This document shows, piece by piece, positions 1 through 7,140 of a stretch of 45,035 nt of DNA. The translations under genes were made by a program, and so were the position numbers. Numbering within the stretch: the stretch's first letter is position 1; each line of letters opens with the position of its first letter. The notes under the pieces were generated by a model, which saw only the letters and a program-made list of their open reading frames with translations, was not told the origin of the DNA and made no database searches. The stretch comes from an uncultured Muribaculaceae bacterium (GTDB taxonomy: Bacteria > Bacteroidota > Bacteroidia > Bacteroidales > Muribaculaceae): assembly GCA_910584185.1 (NCBI GenBank), contig CAJTYC010000010.1, forward strand, positions 1-45,035. The letters are read 5' to 3'.

Positions 1-52
1 GAGCACGTGATTTGTAATCTCGGGGTCGTTGGTTCGAATCCGACAAGAGGCT
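1..52 (+). tRNA. tRNA-Thr (anticodon TGT), 3' part only
   Basis: The window opens inside a tRNA. The anticodon loop TTTGTAA carries anticodon TGT, which reads the threonine codon ACA. It is followed by a variable loop, a T arm with stem GTTGG/CCGAC around TTCGAAT, and the acceptor strand AAGAGGC with discriminator T at 52. No CCA is encoded. The anticodon stem has one U-U mismatch. The 5' acceptor strand and D arm lie outside the window, so identity rests on the anticodon alone. Confidence 0.88.
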
Positions 53-89
53 CAGCAATGTAATACAATGTTTTTCATAATTTTGTTTT

Positions 90-126
90 GGCGGTGTGAT
101 TGTGAAATTACGCCGTTTTTTATTTT
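90..126 (+). terminator. Probable intrinsic terminator after tRNA-Thr
   Basis: A stem made of GGC/GCC and GTGATT/AATTAC (one G-U pair, with a small GGT bulge) is followed directly by a long T tract beginning near 116. It lies about 40 bases after the tRNA on the same strand. A second small hairpin, CCGTGGC-ACA-GCCACGG at 152-168, lacks a T tract and is not called as a terminator. Confidence 0.55.
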
Positions 127-225
127 TAAGGGAGTGGCGGTTTTTGCAGGGCCGTGGCACAGCCACGGAAAACTGAACACCCACTTGGCTTTGGCTCATA
201 ATTCAGACTTAACACTTAATCTGGT

Positions 226-570
226 ATGGTTATACATAATGCGAGCTTCATGATGGAGCTTTCTCGTGAGGAGGAATTCTTGGGATGGTTTGGGCGTGCT
301 GTTGCTGCTCTTGGTGTGCTTGGGGGGCTTTCTGCTTCTTCGGCTTCTTCTGCTAGCCTCACCGCTATGCGTGAGGCCGGGGGCGTTGACTATCGTCAGG
401 CTGAGGCTCAGACTGTGGCTTTTCAGGTGGAGTTTGAGAGTGCGGATGCAGCCCGGGCTTGGAGCCGGGAGCGGTTTGCCTCTTTGGCGGCGGCCTTTGA
501 GGAGGCATTCGGACCACAGGCGATGGTTTTCACTTCGATATTCGAGAAGTTGGAATGGAAGCCGGATTGA
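226..570 (+). CDS. DUF4286 family protein
   Basis: This 114-residue protein has the DUF4286 layout: an N-terminal strand (MVIHNASF), a helical middle with a low-complexity Ser/Ala stretch near residues 36-44, a strand AFQVEFES near 66-73, and a C-terminal helix followed by MVFTSIFEKLEW. The family is a small ferredoxin-like fold of unknown function, common in Bacteroidetes and often next to ruvC, as here. No signal peptide is evident, so it is probably cytoplasmic. The ATG at 226 gives the conserved N-terminus. Its last codons lie inside a 26-bp segment that is repeated at the start of ruvC. Family assignment is from pattern recognition; function is unknown. Confidence 0.72.
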   Translation: MVIHNASFMMELSREEEFLGWFGRAVAALGVLGGLSASSASSASLTAMREAGGVDYRQAEAQTVAFQVEFESADAARAWSRERFASLAAAFEEAFGPQAMVFTSIFEKLEWKPD

Positions 571-631
571 CGCAGTATGAAGGTGATAAAAATAGATAGG
601 TTGTCATGGAAGCTGGATTGAAGCAGTATGA
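555..631 (+). repeat. 26-bp direct repeat joining DUF4286 end and ruvC start
   Basis: Bases 555-580 and 606-631 match at 24 of 26 positions (differences at the 9th and 17th bases). The offset is 51 bases, an exact multiple of three, so the first copy is in the ruvC frame. There it reads MEAGLTQYE and reaches TAG at 597-599, while the second copy encodes the real RuvC start MEAGLKQYE. The first copy also supplies the last codons of DUF4286 in another frame. Confidence 0.85.
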
Positions 632-1193
632 GCGCATTATCATGGGGATTGACCCCGGCACCAATGTGATGGGGTATGGTTTGCTTGGGGTGAAGCTCGG
701 CAAGCCGGAGGTGATTGTGATGGGAGTAGTTCAGCTTAGCAAGTTTGAGAGCCATTATCTTCGTCTTCACCGCATATTTGAGCGTGTCACCGGCCTTGCG
801 GAGCAGTATCTTCCTGATGAGGTGGCTTTGGAGGCTCCCTTTTTCGGTAAGAATGTGCAGTCTATGCTTAAGCTGGGTCGGGCGCAGGGGGTTGCTATGG
901 CAGCGGTGTTGCAACGCGATATACCGGTGGCGGAGTATGCTCCGCGAGTCATCAAGATGTCGGTGACCGGCAATGGGCAGGCCTCGAAAGAGCAGGTGGC
1001 CAATATGCTCAAGCACTTGCTCAAGCTTCGCGATGAGGAGATGCCTAAGCTGCTTGATGCCACTGATGCGCTTGCCGTGGCGCTCACTCACTTCTATGAG
1101 ACGGGAAAGCCGCAGGTGGCCAAAGGCCCGAAGAGCTGGGCTGACTTTCTTAAGAAGAATCCTGACCGGCTTGCTCCCCGGCGTGGTAAGTGA
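606..1193 (+). CDS. ruvC: Crossover junction endodeoxyribonuclease RuvC
   Basis: RuvC is the Holliday-junction resolvase that acts with RuvAB in recombination and repair. The 195-residue product has the expected acidic tetrad: D16 in IMGIDPGTNVMGYG, E76 in ALEAPFFGKN, and D151 and D154 in DATDALAVAL. Its length is close to the family norm, with a short Lys/Arg-rich tail. The ATG at 606 is used because the upstream in-frame ATG at 555 runs into a stop at 597. The gene starts 35 bases after DUF4286 and was probably cotranscribed with it. The first nine residues derive from the duplicated segment described separately. Confidence 0.95.
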   Translation: MEAGLKQYERIIMGIDPGTNVMGYGLLGVKLGKPEVIVMGVVQLSKFESHYLRLHRIFERVTGLAEQYLPDEVALEAPFFGKNVQSMLKLGRAQGVAMAAVLQRDIPVAEYAPRVIKMSVTGNGQASKEQVANMLKHLLKLRDEEMPKLLDATDALAVALTHFYETGKPQVAKGPKSWADFLKKNPDRLAPRRGK

Positions 1194-1230
1194 GGTTGTT
1201 TTTGTGGTTTTTTTCTTTTATATTTGCGGT

Positions 1231-1737
1231 ATGGAAGAGAAAGATTGCTGCATTGGTGAGTTGTGGGGTATTGTGGCTATGGGTCGCGGTGGGGAGATCG
1301 GCTTTCGTGGTGACATGCCCTGGCATTTGCCTGAGGATTTGCGCCATTTTAAGGCTTTGACGCTTGGCCATCCTGTCATCATGGGGCGTGCCACTTGGGA
1401 GTCGCTGCCTAAGCGGCCCTTGCCCGGGCGGGTTAATGTCGTTATAACCCGAAATGTGAATTATGATGCACCCGGAGGTTTGGTGGCCGGTTCGCTGAGT
1501 GAGGCTATCCGGCTTGCTTGCGATAAAGGTGTGCCCTTCGTGCTTGGTGGGGGGCAGATTTACTTGCAGGCGCTCCCTTTTATGAATCGGGTATTTGTTA
1601 CCCGGATTGATGCTTCTTTTGAGGAGGCTGATACTTATTTCCCGGCTTTGGATGGATTCACGCTCGCAGGTCAGAGTGAGTGGATGGAGTCTAAGAGTGG
1701 TTTGAGGTATTGTTTTGAGGAATATGTGCGGATTTAG
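1231..1737 (+). CDS. folA: Dihydrofolate reductase
   Basis: This enzyme reduces dihydrofolate to tetrahydrofolate with NADPH in the cytoplasm. The 168-residue product shows WGIVAMGRGGEIGFRGDMPW at the N-terminus, the catalytic acid D36 in LPEDLRHFK, the NADPH-binding segment PVIMGRATWESLP, and the later glycine-rich FVLGGGQIY. The ATG at 1231 is chosen because it sits just before the first conserved strand; the frame is open much further upstream into ruvC, but that part has no DHFR similarity. It follows ruvC by 37 bases on the same strand. Nothing in the active site looks unusual. Confidence 0.95.
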   Translation: MEEKDCCIGELWGIVAMGRGGEIGFRGDMPWHLPEDLRHFKALTLGHPVIMGRATWESLPKRPLPGRVNVVITRNVNYDAPGGLVAGSLSEAIRLACDKGVPFVLGGGQIYLQALPFMNRVFVTRIDASFEEADTYFPALDGFTLAGQSEWMESKSGLRYCFEEYVRI

Positions 1738-1779
1738 GGGTTAATGCTATGAAAATGTCTAAATTGATGAGTCGGGGTT

Positions 1780-3045
1780 ATGAAAGTATTGATAATCAAT
1801 AAGTCGGATTCGGTGGGAGGAGCTGCGGTGGTTAGCCGCAGGTTGATGTATGCGCTTCGTGATAAGGGCGTTGATGCGCGTATGCTTGTTTGCGACAAGC
1901 GTCATGATTCGCCTCATGTGGAGACTGCTGCATCGCCGGGCCGTATCAAGCGGTCGTTTCTTGCCGAAAGACTGAAGATATTTATGGCGAACGGCATGAA
2001 CAGGGCAGACTTGTTTAAGGTGGATATTGCGAGCGATGGTCTGCCATTGAGTCGCCACAGGTGGGTGCGCGAGGCTGATGTGATATGTCTTAACTGGGTG
2101 AACCAGGGGATGCTCTCGCTGCAGGGGGTTCGCGATATCATGCGGCTCGGCAAGCCGGTGGTGTGGACGATGCACGACATGTGGAACTTCACCGGCATTT
2201 GTCATCATGCCGGCGACTGCACCCGGTGGCGAGAGAATTGCGGTCTTTGCAAATTCTTGGGAAAGATGGCTACACCGGTTGATTTGTCGTATAAGGTGCA
2301 TGGCAACAAGCAGGCAGTATATGGCGGACGCGGGACGTTGCATTTTGTGGCCGTGTCGAATTGGCTTGCCGACTTGGCGCGTCAGTCCACGCTGTTGGGA
2401 GACAGGCCGCTCAGCGTTATACCTAACGCCTTCCCTATTCCTGAAGATGCGGAGCATCTGCGCGAGAGCCATGCGCGTACACACGAGCATAAATTCCGGG
2501 TAGTGATGGGGGCGGCGCGTCTTGACGACCCGGTTAAAGGCTTGCCGATACTTGTGGAGGCCACGCGGATACTTCGCGATGAATATGGGGCAGATGCAGA
2601 GGGAATCGAGTTGGTGACATTCGGCAATCTTAAAGACCCTCAGGCTCTGGATGGCGTAGGGATATCGCACACGCATCTTGGAGTGGTGACGGGGGAGGAT
2701 AATGTCAGGGATGTCTACTTGGGTGCAGATGCCGTGGTGTCAACATCGCTTTATGAGACCTTGCCCGGCACATTGGTGGAGGGGCAGGTGTACGGGTGCA
2801 TACCTGTCAGCTTCGGACGCGGAGGACAGTCAGACATCGTGTCGCACGGCGATACCGGCTATATAGCCGATTGGGATGATGATATGCATGTGGCCGCGCG
2901 CAATATAGCAGAGGGGATACTTTGGGCCAAGCGTCAGGATGCGGCTGCGATTGAAGCTCGGATGCTTGCCTCGGCGCGGGCTAAATTTGCTGCTCCGGTG
3001 GTTGCGGGGGAGTATATTGCACTTTTTGAGCGATTGCTTCAGTGA
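1780..3045 (+). CDS. Glycosyltransferase family 4
   Basis: A 421-residue GT-B fold enzyme that probably transfers a sugar from a nucleotide donor onto a cell-surface glycan. The N-terminal half begins MKVLIINKSDSVGGAA, the acceptor-side glycine loop typical of GT4. The C-terminal half carries an E-x7-E type donor motif, ETLPGTLVE, followed by GCIPVSFGRGGQSDIV. No membrane segment or signal peptide is seen, so it should be cytoplasmic or peripheral. The start at 1780 gives the conserved first strand; an ATG at 1749 is out of context. It lies outside any glycan cluster, being last in the ruvC-folA group, so donor and acceptor cannot be named. Confidence 0.85.
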   Translation: MKVLIINKSDSVGGAAVVSRRLMYALRDKGVDARMLVCDKRHDSPHVETAASPGRIKRSFLAERLKIFMANGMNRADLFKVDIASDGLPLSRHRWVREADVICLNWVNQGMLSLQGVRDIMRLGKPVVWTMHDMWNFTGICHHAGDCTRWRENCGLCKFLGKMATPVDLSYKVHGNKQAVYGGRGTLHFVAVSNWLADLARQSTLLGDRPLSVIPNAFPIPEDAEHLRESHARTHEHKFRVVMGAARLDDPVKGLPILVEATRILRDEYGADAEGIELVTFGNLKDPQALDGVGISHTHLGVVTGEDNVRDVYLGADAVVSTSLYETLPGTLVEGQVYGCIPVSFGRGGQSDIVSHGDTGYIADWDDDMHVAARNIAEGILWAKRQDAAAIEARMLASARAKFAAPVVAGEYIALFERLLQ

Positions 3046-3066
3046 CCCATCATGATGAATTTGGTT

Positions 3067-3108
3067 ATACAACAAAAGGCTGCGCGGAAGCGCAGCCTTT
3101 TGTTGTAT
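3067..3108. terminator. Bidirectional intrinsic terminator between GT4 gene and gyrB
   Basis: A perfect 19-bp inverted repeat closes on a GGAA tetraloop. The GC core GGCTGCGC/GCGCAGCC is flanked by AAAA on one side and TTTT on the other, so both strands end in a U tract. It lies in the 75-bp gap between two convergent genes and would end transcription in both directions. Confidence 0.93.
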
Positions 3109-3120
3109 CTGAGATTTGGT

Positions 3121-5118
3121 TTATGCGTCGATGTTTGCGTAAGTTGCGTGCGACTCTATGAACTCCTTTCGCGGGGCCACGTTTTCGCCCATCAGCACAG
3201 AGAAAGTGCGGTCGGCTTCTGCCGCATTGGTGAGGTTGACCTGCTTGAGCATACGGTTTTCGGGGTCCATGGTGGTTTCCCAGAGCTGTTCGGGGTTCAT
3301 CTCACCAAGACCTTTGTATCGCTGGAGCACGAGCTTATTGCGGTCGCCGGTGCATTTCTCGTCTACGAATCGTTGCACCTGCTGGTCAGTCCAGCAATAC
3401 TCCTCCGAGCCCTTCTTGCCCTTGATGGTACACTTATAGAGCGGAGGGGTGGCTATGTAGAGATAGCCATTGTCGATAATCGGGCGCATGCGGCGGTAGA
3501 AGAAGGTCATGAGCAGGGTGGCGATGTGTGCACCGTCGACATCGGCATCGGTCATGATTATGATCTTGTGGTAGCGGAGCTTCGACATGTTGGGTTCCTT
3601 CGAGTCCTCCTCCGTGCCGATAGTCACTCCGAGAGCCTTATACATGTTTACGATTTCGTCGCTCGAGAGCACCTTATGGTCCTGAGCTTTCTCCACGTTC
3701 AGGATTTTACCGCGCAGAGGGAGGATAGCCTGGAAGTGTGGGTTGCGGCCCTGCTTTGCCGAACCGCCTGCCGAGTCACCCTCCACGAGGAAGAGCTCGC
3801 ACTCCACGGCGTCGCGACTCTTGCAGGGGGCGAGCTTGCCGGGAAGCCCCGCGCTGGCAAAAGGTGACTTATTTTGCACTCTCAGACGTGCCGACTGAGC
3901 AGCGTGTCTTGCCTGGGCGGCGAGCACCACCTTGTCGACGATAGCCTTGGCCTGCTTGGGGTGCTCCTCGAGGTAATTGCGGAGCGCTTCGCTGACGGCG
4001 GTCTGCACCACGCCCATCACCTCATTGTTGCCGAGCTTGGTTTTAGTCTGGCCCTCAAACTGTGGCTCGGCGACCTTGACTGAGATTACGGCAGTCAGGC
4101 CATCGCGGAAGTCCTCCTTTGAGAGCTCGATCTTGAGCTTATCGAGCATGTGGTTGTCGTCGGCATACTTCTTGAGAGTGAAAGTGAGGCCGCGGCGGAA
4201 GCCTGTGAGGTGTGTGCCACCTTCTATGGTGTTGATATTGTTGACGTAAGAATATATATTCTCGTTGAAGTCAGTGTTGTAGGTCAGGGCGACTTCGATT
4301 GGCACGCCATTTTTCTCGGTGTTGAGATGCACCACATCCTCGATGAGCGGCTCCTTGCCGGCATCGATATACTTGACGAACTCCTTGAGGCCCTCGTCGC
4401 TGTGGAACACCTCGCGCTTGGGGTTACCCTCCTCGTCGAGTACACGGAGGTCAGTGAGAGATAGTGTGATACCTGCGTTGAGGAAAGCGAGGTCGCGCAG
4501 ACGGTTTGCGAGCGTCTCATAGTCATAGACAGTCTCGGAGAAGATAGAGGCGTCGGGGTGGAATATGATTGTGGTGCCGGTATGGTCGGTTTCACCGATT
4601 ACGGAGAGGTCGCATGTGGGTTTGCCGTAGGCATATTCCTGCATATGCACCTTGCCGTCGCGGTGAATCTCGGCGCGGAGATAGTCAGAGAGAGCGTTCA
4701 CGCAGCTCACGCCGACGCCGTGGAGACCACCGGAGACCTTATAAGAACCCTTGTCGAACTTACCGCCCGCGTGCAGCACGGTCAGGACGACCTCGAGGGC
4801 CGGCTTGTGGAGTTTTGCGTGCATATCAACGGGGATGCCGCGGCCATTGTCGACCACGCTGATAGAGTTATCCTCGCGGATAGTTACCTCGATATGGTTG
4901 GCGAAGCCGGCGAGGGCCTCGTCAATAGAGTTGTCGACAACCTCGTATACGAGATGGTGTAGACCGCGTGCGGAAGTGTCGCCGATATACATGGACGGGC
5001 GTTTGCGCACGGCCTCGAGACCCTCGAGCACCTGGATGTTGTCAGCTTGATATTTCTTTTTTTCGGGCTGCTCGGCATCGAAGCCTTCAACCTCTTGATA
5101 ATTATCTTCAGAAGCCAT
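3121..5118 (-). CDS. gyrB: DNA gyrase subunit B
   Basis: The ATPase subunit of gyrase, which with GyrA introduces negative supercoils. The 665-residue product begins its GHKL ATPase domain at KRPSMYIGDTSARGLHHLVYE with the metal-binding Asn in VVDNSIDEAL and the glycine motif DNGRGIP. A transducer domain follows. The TOPRIM part carries LVEGDSAGG near residue 450 and DADVDGAHI near 530, and the tail has the GyrB-type PEQLWETTMDPENRML and MGENVAPRKEFI. The short form, without the ~165-residue insert of enterobacterial GyrB, is usual in Bacteroidetes. ParE is the main alternative but the C-terminal motifs favour GyrB. It has its own promoter just upstream. Confidence 0.95.
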   Translation of the reverse strand: MASEDNYQEVEGFDAEQPEKKKYQADNIQVLEGLEAVRKRPSMYIGDTSARGLHHLVYEVVDNSIDEALAGFANHIEVTIREDNSISVVDNGRGIPVDMHAKLHKPALEVVLTVLHAGGKFDKGSYKVSGGLHGVGVSCVNALSDYLRAEIHRDGKVHMQEYAYGKPTCDLSVIGETDHTGTTIIFHPDASIFSETVYDYETLANRLRDLAFLNAGITLSLTDLRVLDEEGNPKREVFHSDEGLKEFVKYIDAGKEPLIEDVVHLNTEKNGVPIEVALTYNTDFNENIYSYVNNINTIEGGTHLTGFRRGLTFTLKKYADDNHMLDKLKIELSKEDFRDGLTAVISVKVAEPQFEGQTKTKLGNNEVMGVVQTAVSEALRNYLEEHPKQAKAIVDKVVLAAQARHAAQSARLRVQNKSPFASAGLPGKLAPCKSRDAVECELFLVEGDSAGGSAKQGRNPHFQAILPLRGKILNVEKAQDHKVLSSDEIVNMYKALGVTIGTEEDSKEPNMSKLRYHKIIIMTDADVDGAHIATLLMTFFYRRMRPIIDNGYLYIATPPLYKCTIKGKKGSEEYCWTDQQVQRFVDEKCTGDRNKLVLQRYKGLGEMNPEQLWETTMDPENRMLKQVNLTNAAEADRTFSVLMGENVAPRKEFIESHATYANIDA

Positions 5119-5152
5119 ATTTGCTCTTTTGAATTTTCTTGATTTCCAAGCA

Positions 5153-5184
5153 CAAATTTAGTAAAAAAATGGCAGATACGCAAG
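5153..5184 (-). promoter_or_regulatory. gyrB promoter (Bacteroidetes type)
   Basis: Read on the minus strand, a CTTG -33 box (5181-5184) is followed after 20 bases by TAAATTTG (5153-5160), an exact TAnnTTTG -7 element. The expected start site gives a 5' leader of roughly 30 bases before the gyrB ATG at 5118. Confidence 0.72.
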
Positions 5185-5187
5185 CGC

Positions 5188-5232
5188 CAAAAAATAGAAA
5201 AGGAGGGAGCTCCCATTTTGGTGCTTCCTCCT
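5188..5232 (-). terminator. Intrinsic terminator of the acpP-fabF operon
   Basis: AGGAGGGAGC (5201-5210) pairs with GCTTCCTCCT (5223-5232) with one wobble, and the minus strand then runs into a U-rich tract over 5188-5200. It lies 23 bases after the fabF stop codon and abuts the -33 box of the gyrB promoter. Confidence 0.75.
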
Positions 5233-5254
5233 CTTTATCGGAAAGGGTATTTGA

Positions 5255-6520
5255 TTATCCTTCGTACTTCTTCAGGATTATAGCGGCGTTGTGTCCACCG
5301 AATCCGAAAGTGTTTGAGAGGACAGTCTTGACGTCCTTCTTGACAGCCTTGTTGAAAGTGAAGTTCAGCTTCTGGTCGACTTCGGGGTCAATGTCACCCT
5401 CCTCATGGTTGATGGTGGGGGGGATAATGCCGTCGTTGATAGTCTTGATGCTTAGTACAGCCTCGAGAGCGCCGGCGGCGCCGAGGAGGTGACCGGTCAT
5501 AGACTTTGTAGAGCTGAGGTTCATCTCATAAGCGTGAGGGCCGAACACGTCGACGATAGCCTTAGCCTCGCTGCGGTCGCCAACCGGGGTTGAGGTACCG
5601 TGGAGGTTGATGTAGTCGATATCTTCGGGCTTCATGCCGGCATCCTTGAGAGCGTTCTGCATCACGAGCTTAGCGCCGAGGCCTTCGGGGTGAGTGGCTG
5701 TGATGTGGTAAGCGTCGGCGCTCATGCCGCCGCCGGCCACTTCAGCGTAGATTTTGGCACCGCGAGCCTTAGCGTGCTCGAGCTCCTCGAGGATAAGTGC
5801 AGCTGCGCCTTCGCCGATGACGAAACCGTCGCGCGAGCCGCTGAACGGGCGCGAGGCGGTTTGGGGCTCATCGTTGCGTATAGAGAGGGCCTTCATGGAG
5901 TTGAAGCCACCCACACCGGCGGGGAAGACGGCAGCTTCGGCGCCGCCGGCCACGATAGCGTCGGCATAGCCGAGGCGGATCATGTTGAAGGCGTCGATGA
6001 GGGCGTTGTTGGAAGAGGCGCATGCAGAGACAGTGGCATAATTTGGGCCACGGAACTCATACTGCATTGAGATATGCCCGGCTGCGATGTCGGCGATCAT
6101 CTTGGGGATGAAGAACGGGTTGTACTTCGGACCCTGTTCGGCGCCATGCAGAGCGAAATAGCCGGCTTCTTCCTCGAAAGTGTGGAGTCCGCCGATACCT
6201 GCGGCGAAAATAACACCGACGCGGTTGCGGTCCACGCCCTCGGCGAGGATACCGGAATCCTTCACTGCTTCTTCAGCGGCAGTGAGGGCATACATTGCGT
6301 ACAGGTCGAGCTGGCGCATCTGGCGGCGGTCGAAATGAGCGGCCGGGTCATAGCCCTTCACCTCGCAGGCAAACTGCGTCTTGAACTTCGAAGCGTCGAA
6401 GTGGGTGATGGGTGCGGCACCGCTCTCGCCGCGCTTTGCAGCCTCCCAAGTGTCGGCAACGTTATTGCCGAGGGGGGACAGAGCGCCAAGACCTGTTACT
6501 ACTACTCTCTTTAATTCCAT
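5255..6520 (-). CDS. fabF: Beta-ketoacyl-ACP synthase II
   Basis: This enzyme condenses malonyl-ACP with acyl-ACP during fatty-acid elongation. The 421-residue thiolase-fold protein has the Cys-His-His triad: C167 in VSACASSNN, H307 in LHGTSTPVGD and H344 in TGHLLGAAGALEAV. The N-terminus RVVVTGLGALSPLG and tail NTFGFGGHNAAIILKKY are typical of FabF. It follows acpP with a 9-base gap, so the carrier protein and the enzyme that uses it are cotranscribed. A hairpin just downstream ends the operon. Length and motifs are normal. Confidence 0.96.
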   Translation of the reverse strand: MELKRVVVTGLGALSPLGNNVADTWEAAKRGESGAAPITHFDASKFKTQFACEVKGYDPAAHFDRRQMRQLDLYAMYALTAAEEAVKDSGILAEGVDRNRVGVIFAAGIGGLHTFEEEAGYFALHGAEQGPKYNPFFIPKMIADIAAGHISMQYEFRGPNYATVSACASSNNALIDAFNMIRLGYADAIVAGGAEAAVFPAGVGGFNSMKALSIRNDEPQTASRPFSGSRDGFVIGEGAAALILEELEHAKARGAKIYAEVAGGGMSADAYHITATHPEGLGAKLVMQNALKDAGMKPEDIDYINLHGTSTPVGDRSEAKAIVDVFGPHAYEMNLSSTKSMTGHLLGAAGALEAVLSIKTINDGIIPPTINHEEGDIDPEVDQKLNFTFNKAVKKDVKTVLSNTFGFGGHNAAIILKKYEG

Positions 6521-6529
6521 TTAGTGGGA

Positions 6530-6766
6530 TTATGCCTTGTGTGATTCGATGTATGCGATAGCGTCGCCCACAGTCTTAATGTTCTCTGCGTCTGCATCAG
6601 GGATGTTGAGGTCGAAAGCCTTCTCAAATTCCATGATGAGCTCTACAGTGTCGAGTGAGTCAGCGCCGAGATCCTTGTTGAACTCAGCCTGGGGAGTTAC
6701 TTCGTTTTCGTCTACTGTGAGTTTGTCTACGATGATCTCTTTTACTTTCTGTTCGATGTCAGACAT
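6530..6766 (-). CDS. acpP: Acyl carrier protein
   Basis: The 78-residue acidic protein carries the growing acyl chain on a 4'-phosphopantetheine arm. The attachment serine is S37 in the motif DLGADSLDTVELIMEFE. Length, acidity and the four-helix pattern are those of housekeeping AcpP. It lies directly upstream of fabF, the conserved arrangement for the fatty-acid elongation genes. The ~150-base untranslated region upstream contains a probable promoter element at 6913-6920. Confidence 0.96.
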   Translation of the reverse strand: MSDIEQKVKEIIVDKLTVDENEVTPQAEFNKDLGADSLDTVELIMEFEKAFDLNIPDADAENIKTVGDAIAYIESHKA

Positions 6767-6912
6767 GTCGTATAAATTTTTTAAGTTATTAATTAAATTG
6801 CTTTGAAGAATGCAGCGAAAGCCCTTGTGGAGGCTTGTGCATGGTTTGTGAATCAGAGGGTTACAAGAGCAAACTTTTCAGATTGCGTATGTATACACTC
6901 CGATTCAGAATG

Positions 6913-6920
6913 CAAAGTTA
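6913..6920 (-). promoter_or_regulatory. Probable -7 element of the acpP-fabF promoter
   Basis: On the minus strand the bases read TAACTTTG, an exact TAnnTTTG. A good -33 box at the usual spacing is not evident. The implied leader is about 140 bases, long for a gene of this kind. Apart from this element and the arrays nearer the GH31 gene, I see nothing else in the 370-base gap 6767-7136. Confidence 0.45.
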
Positions 6921-7014
6921 ATCAAAATATTCTAATAAAGAAATTTTTCCGCAATTTTTGCACATAATTTTGACGTTTGTGCAAAAAATGCGGAAGAATT
7001 TGACTTGGTTGTTA

Positions 7015-7059
7015 GGGCTAATAAGGCTAATAGGGCTGATAAGGCTAATAGGGCTGATG
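7015..7059. repeat. 9-bp tandem array (GGCTAATAA type), five units
   Basis: Five consecutive 9-base units alternate between GGGCTAATA, AGGCTAATA and GGGCTGATA/G. The array lies between the co-directional genes acpP and the GH31 glycosidase. A partial inverse complement (TTATTGGCCCTAT) follows near 7070, so the region could fold. The period equals that of the GTCTTTAAG arrays elsewhere in the window but the unit is different. Confidence 0.9.
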
Positions 7060-7084
7060 ATTTCTTAATCTTATTGGCCCTATT

Positions 7085-7140
7085 TGTCTTATTGTCTTAT
7101 TGTCTTATTGTCTTATTGTCTTATTGTCTTATTGGGTTAT
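7085..7140. repeat. 8-bp tandem array (TGTCTTAT), six perfect units plus one degenerate
   Basis: Six identical copies of TGTCTTAT fill 7085-7132, followed by the variant TGGGTTAT at 7133-7140, which overlaps the stop codon of the GH31 gene. Perfect identity between units points to recent slippage. The array lies in the 3' untranslated part of the GH31 transcript. Confidence 0.95.

Noticed and set aside
152..168. Second terminator after tRNA-Thr
   Set aside because: The hairpin is followed by A residues rather than a T tract on the relevant strand.
973..1230. An N-terminal extension of dihydrofolate reductase reaching back into ruvC
   Set aside because: The extra 86 codons overlap ruvC in another frame and have no DHFR similarity; the ATG at 1231 fits the family.
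7015..7140. CRISPR array
   Set aside because: Units are 8 or 9 bases with no spacers, and no cas genes are nearby. The same holds for the other tandem arrays.
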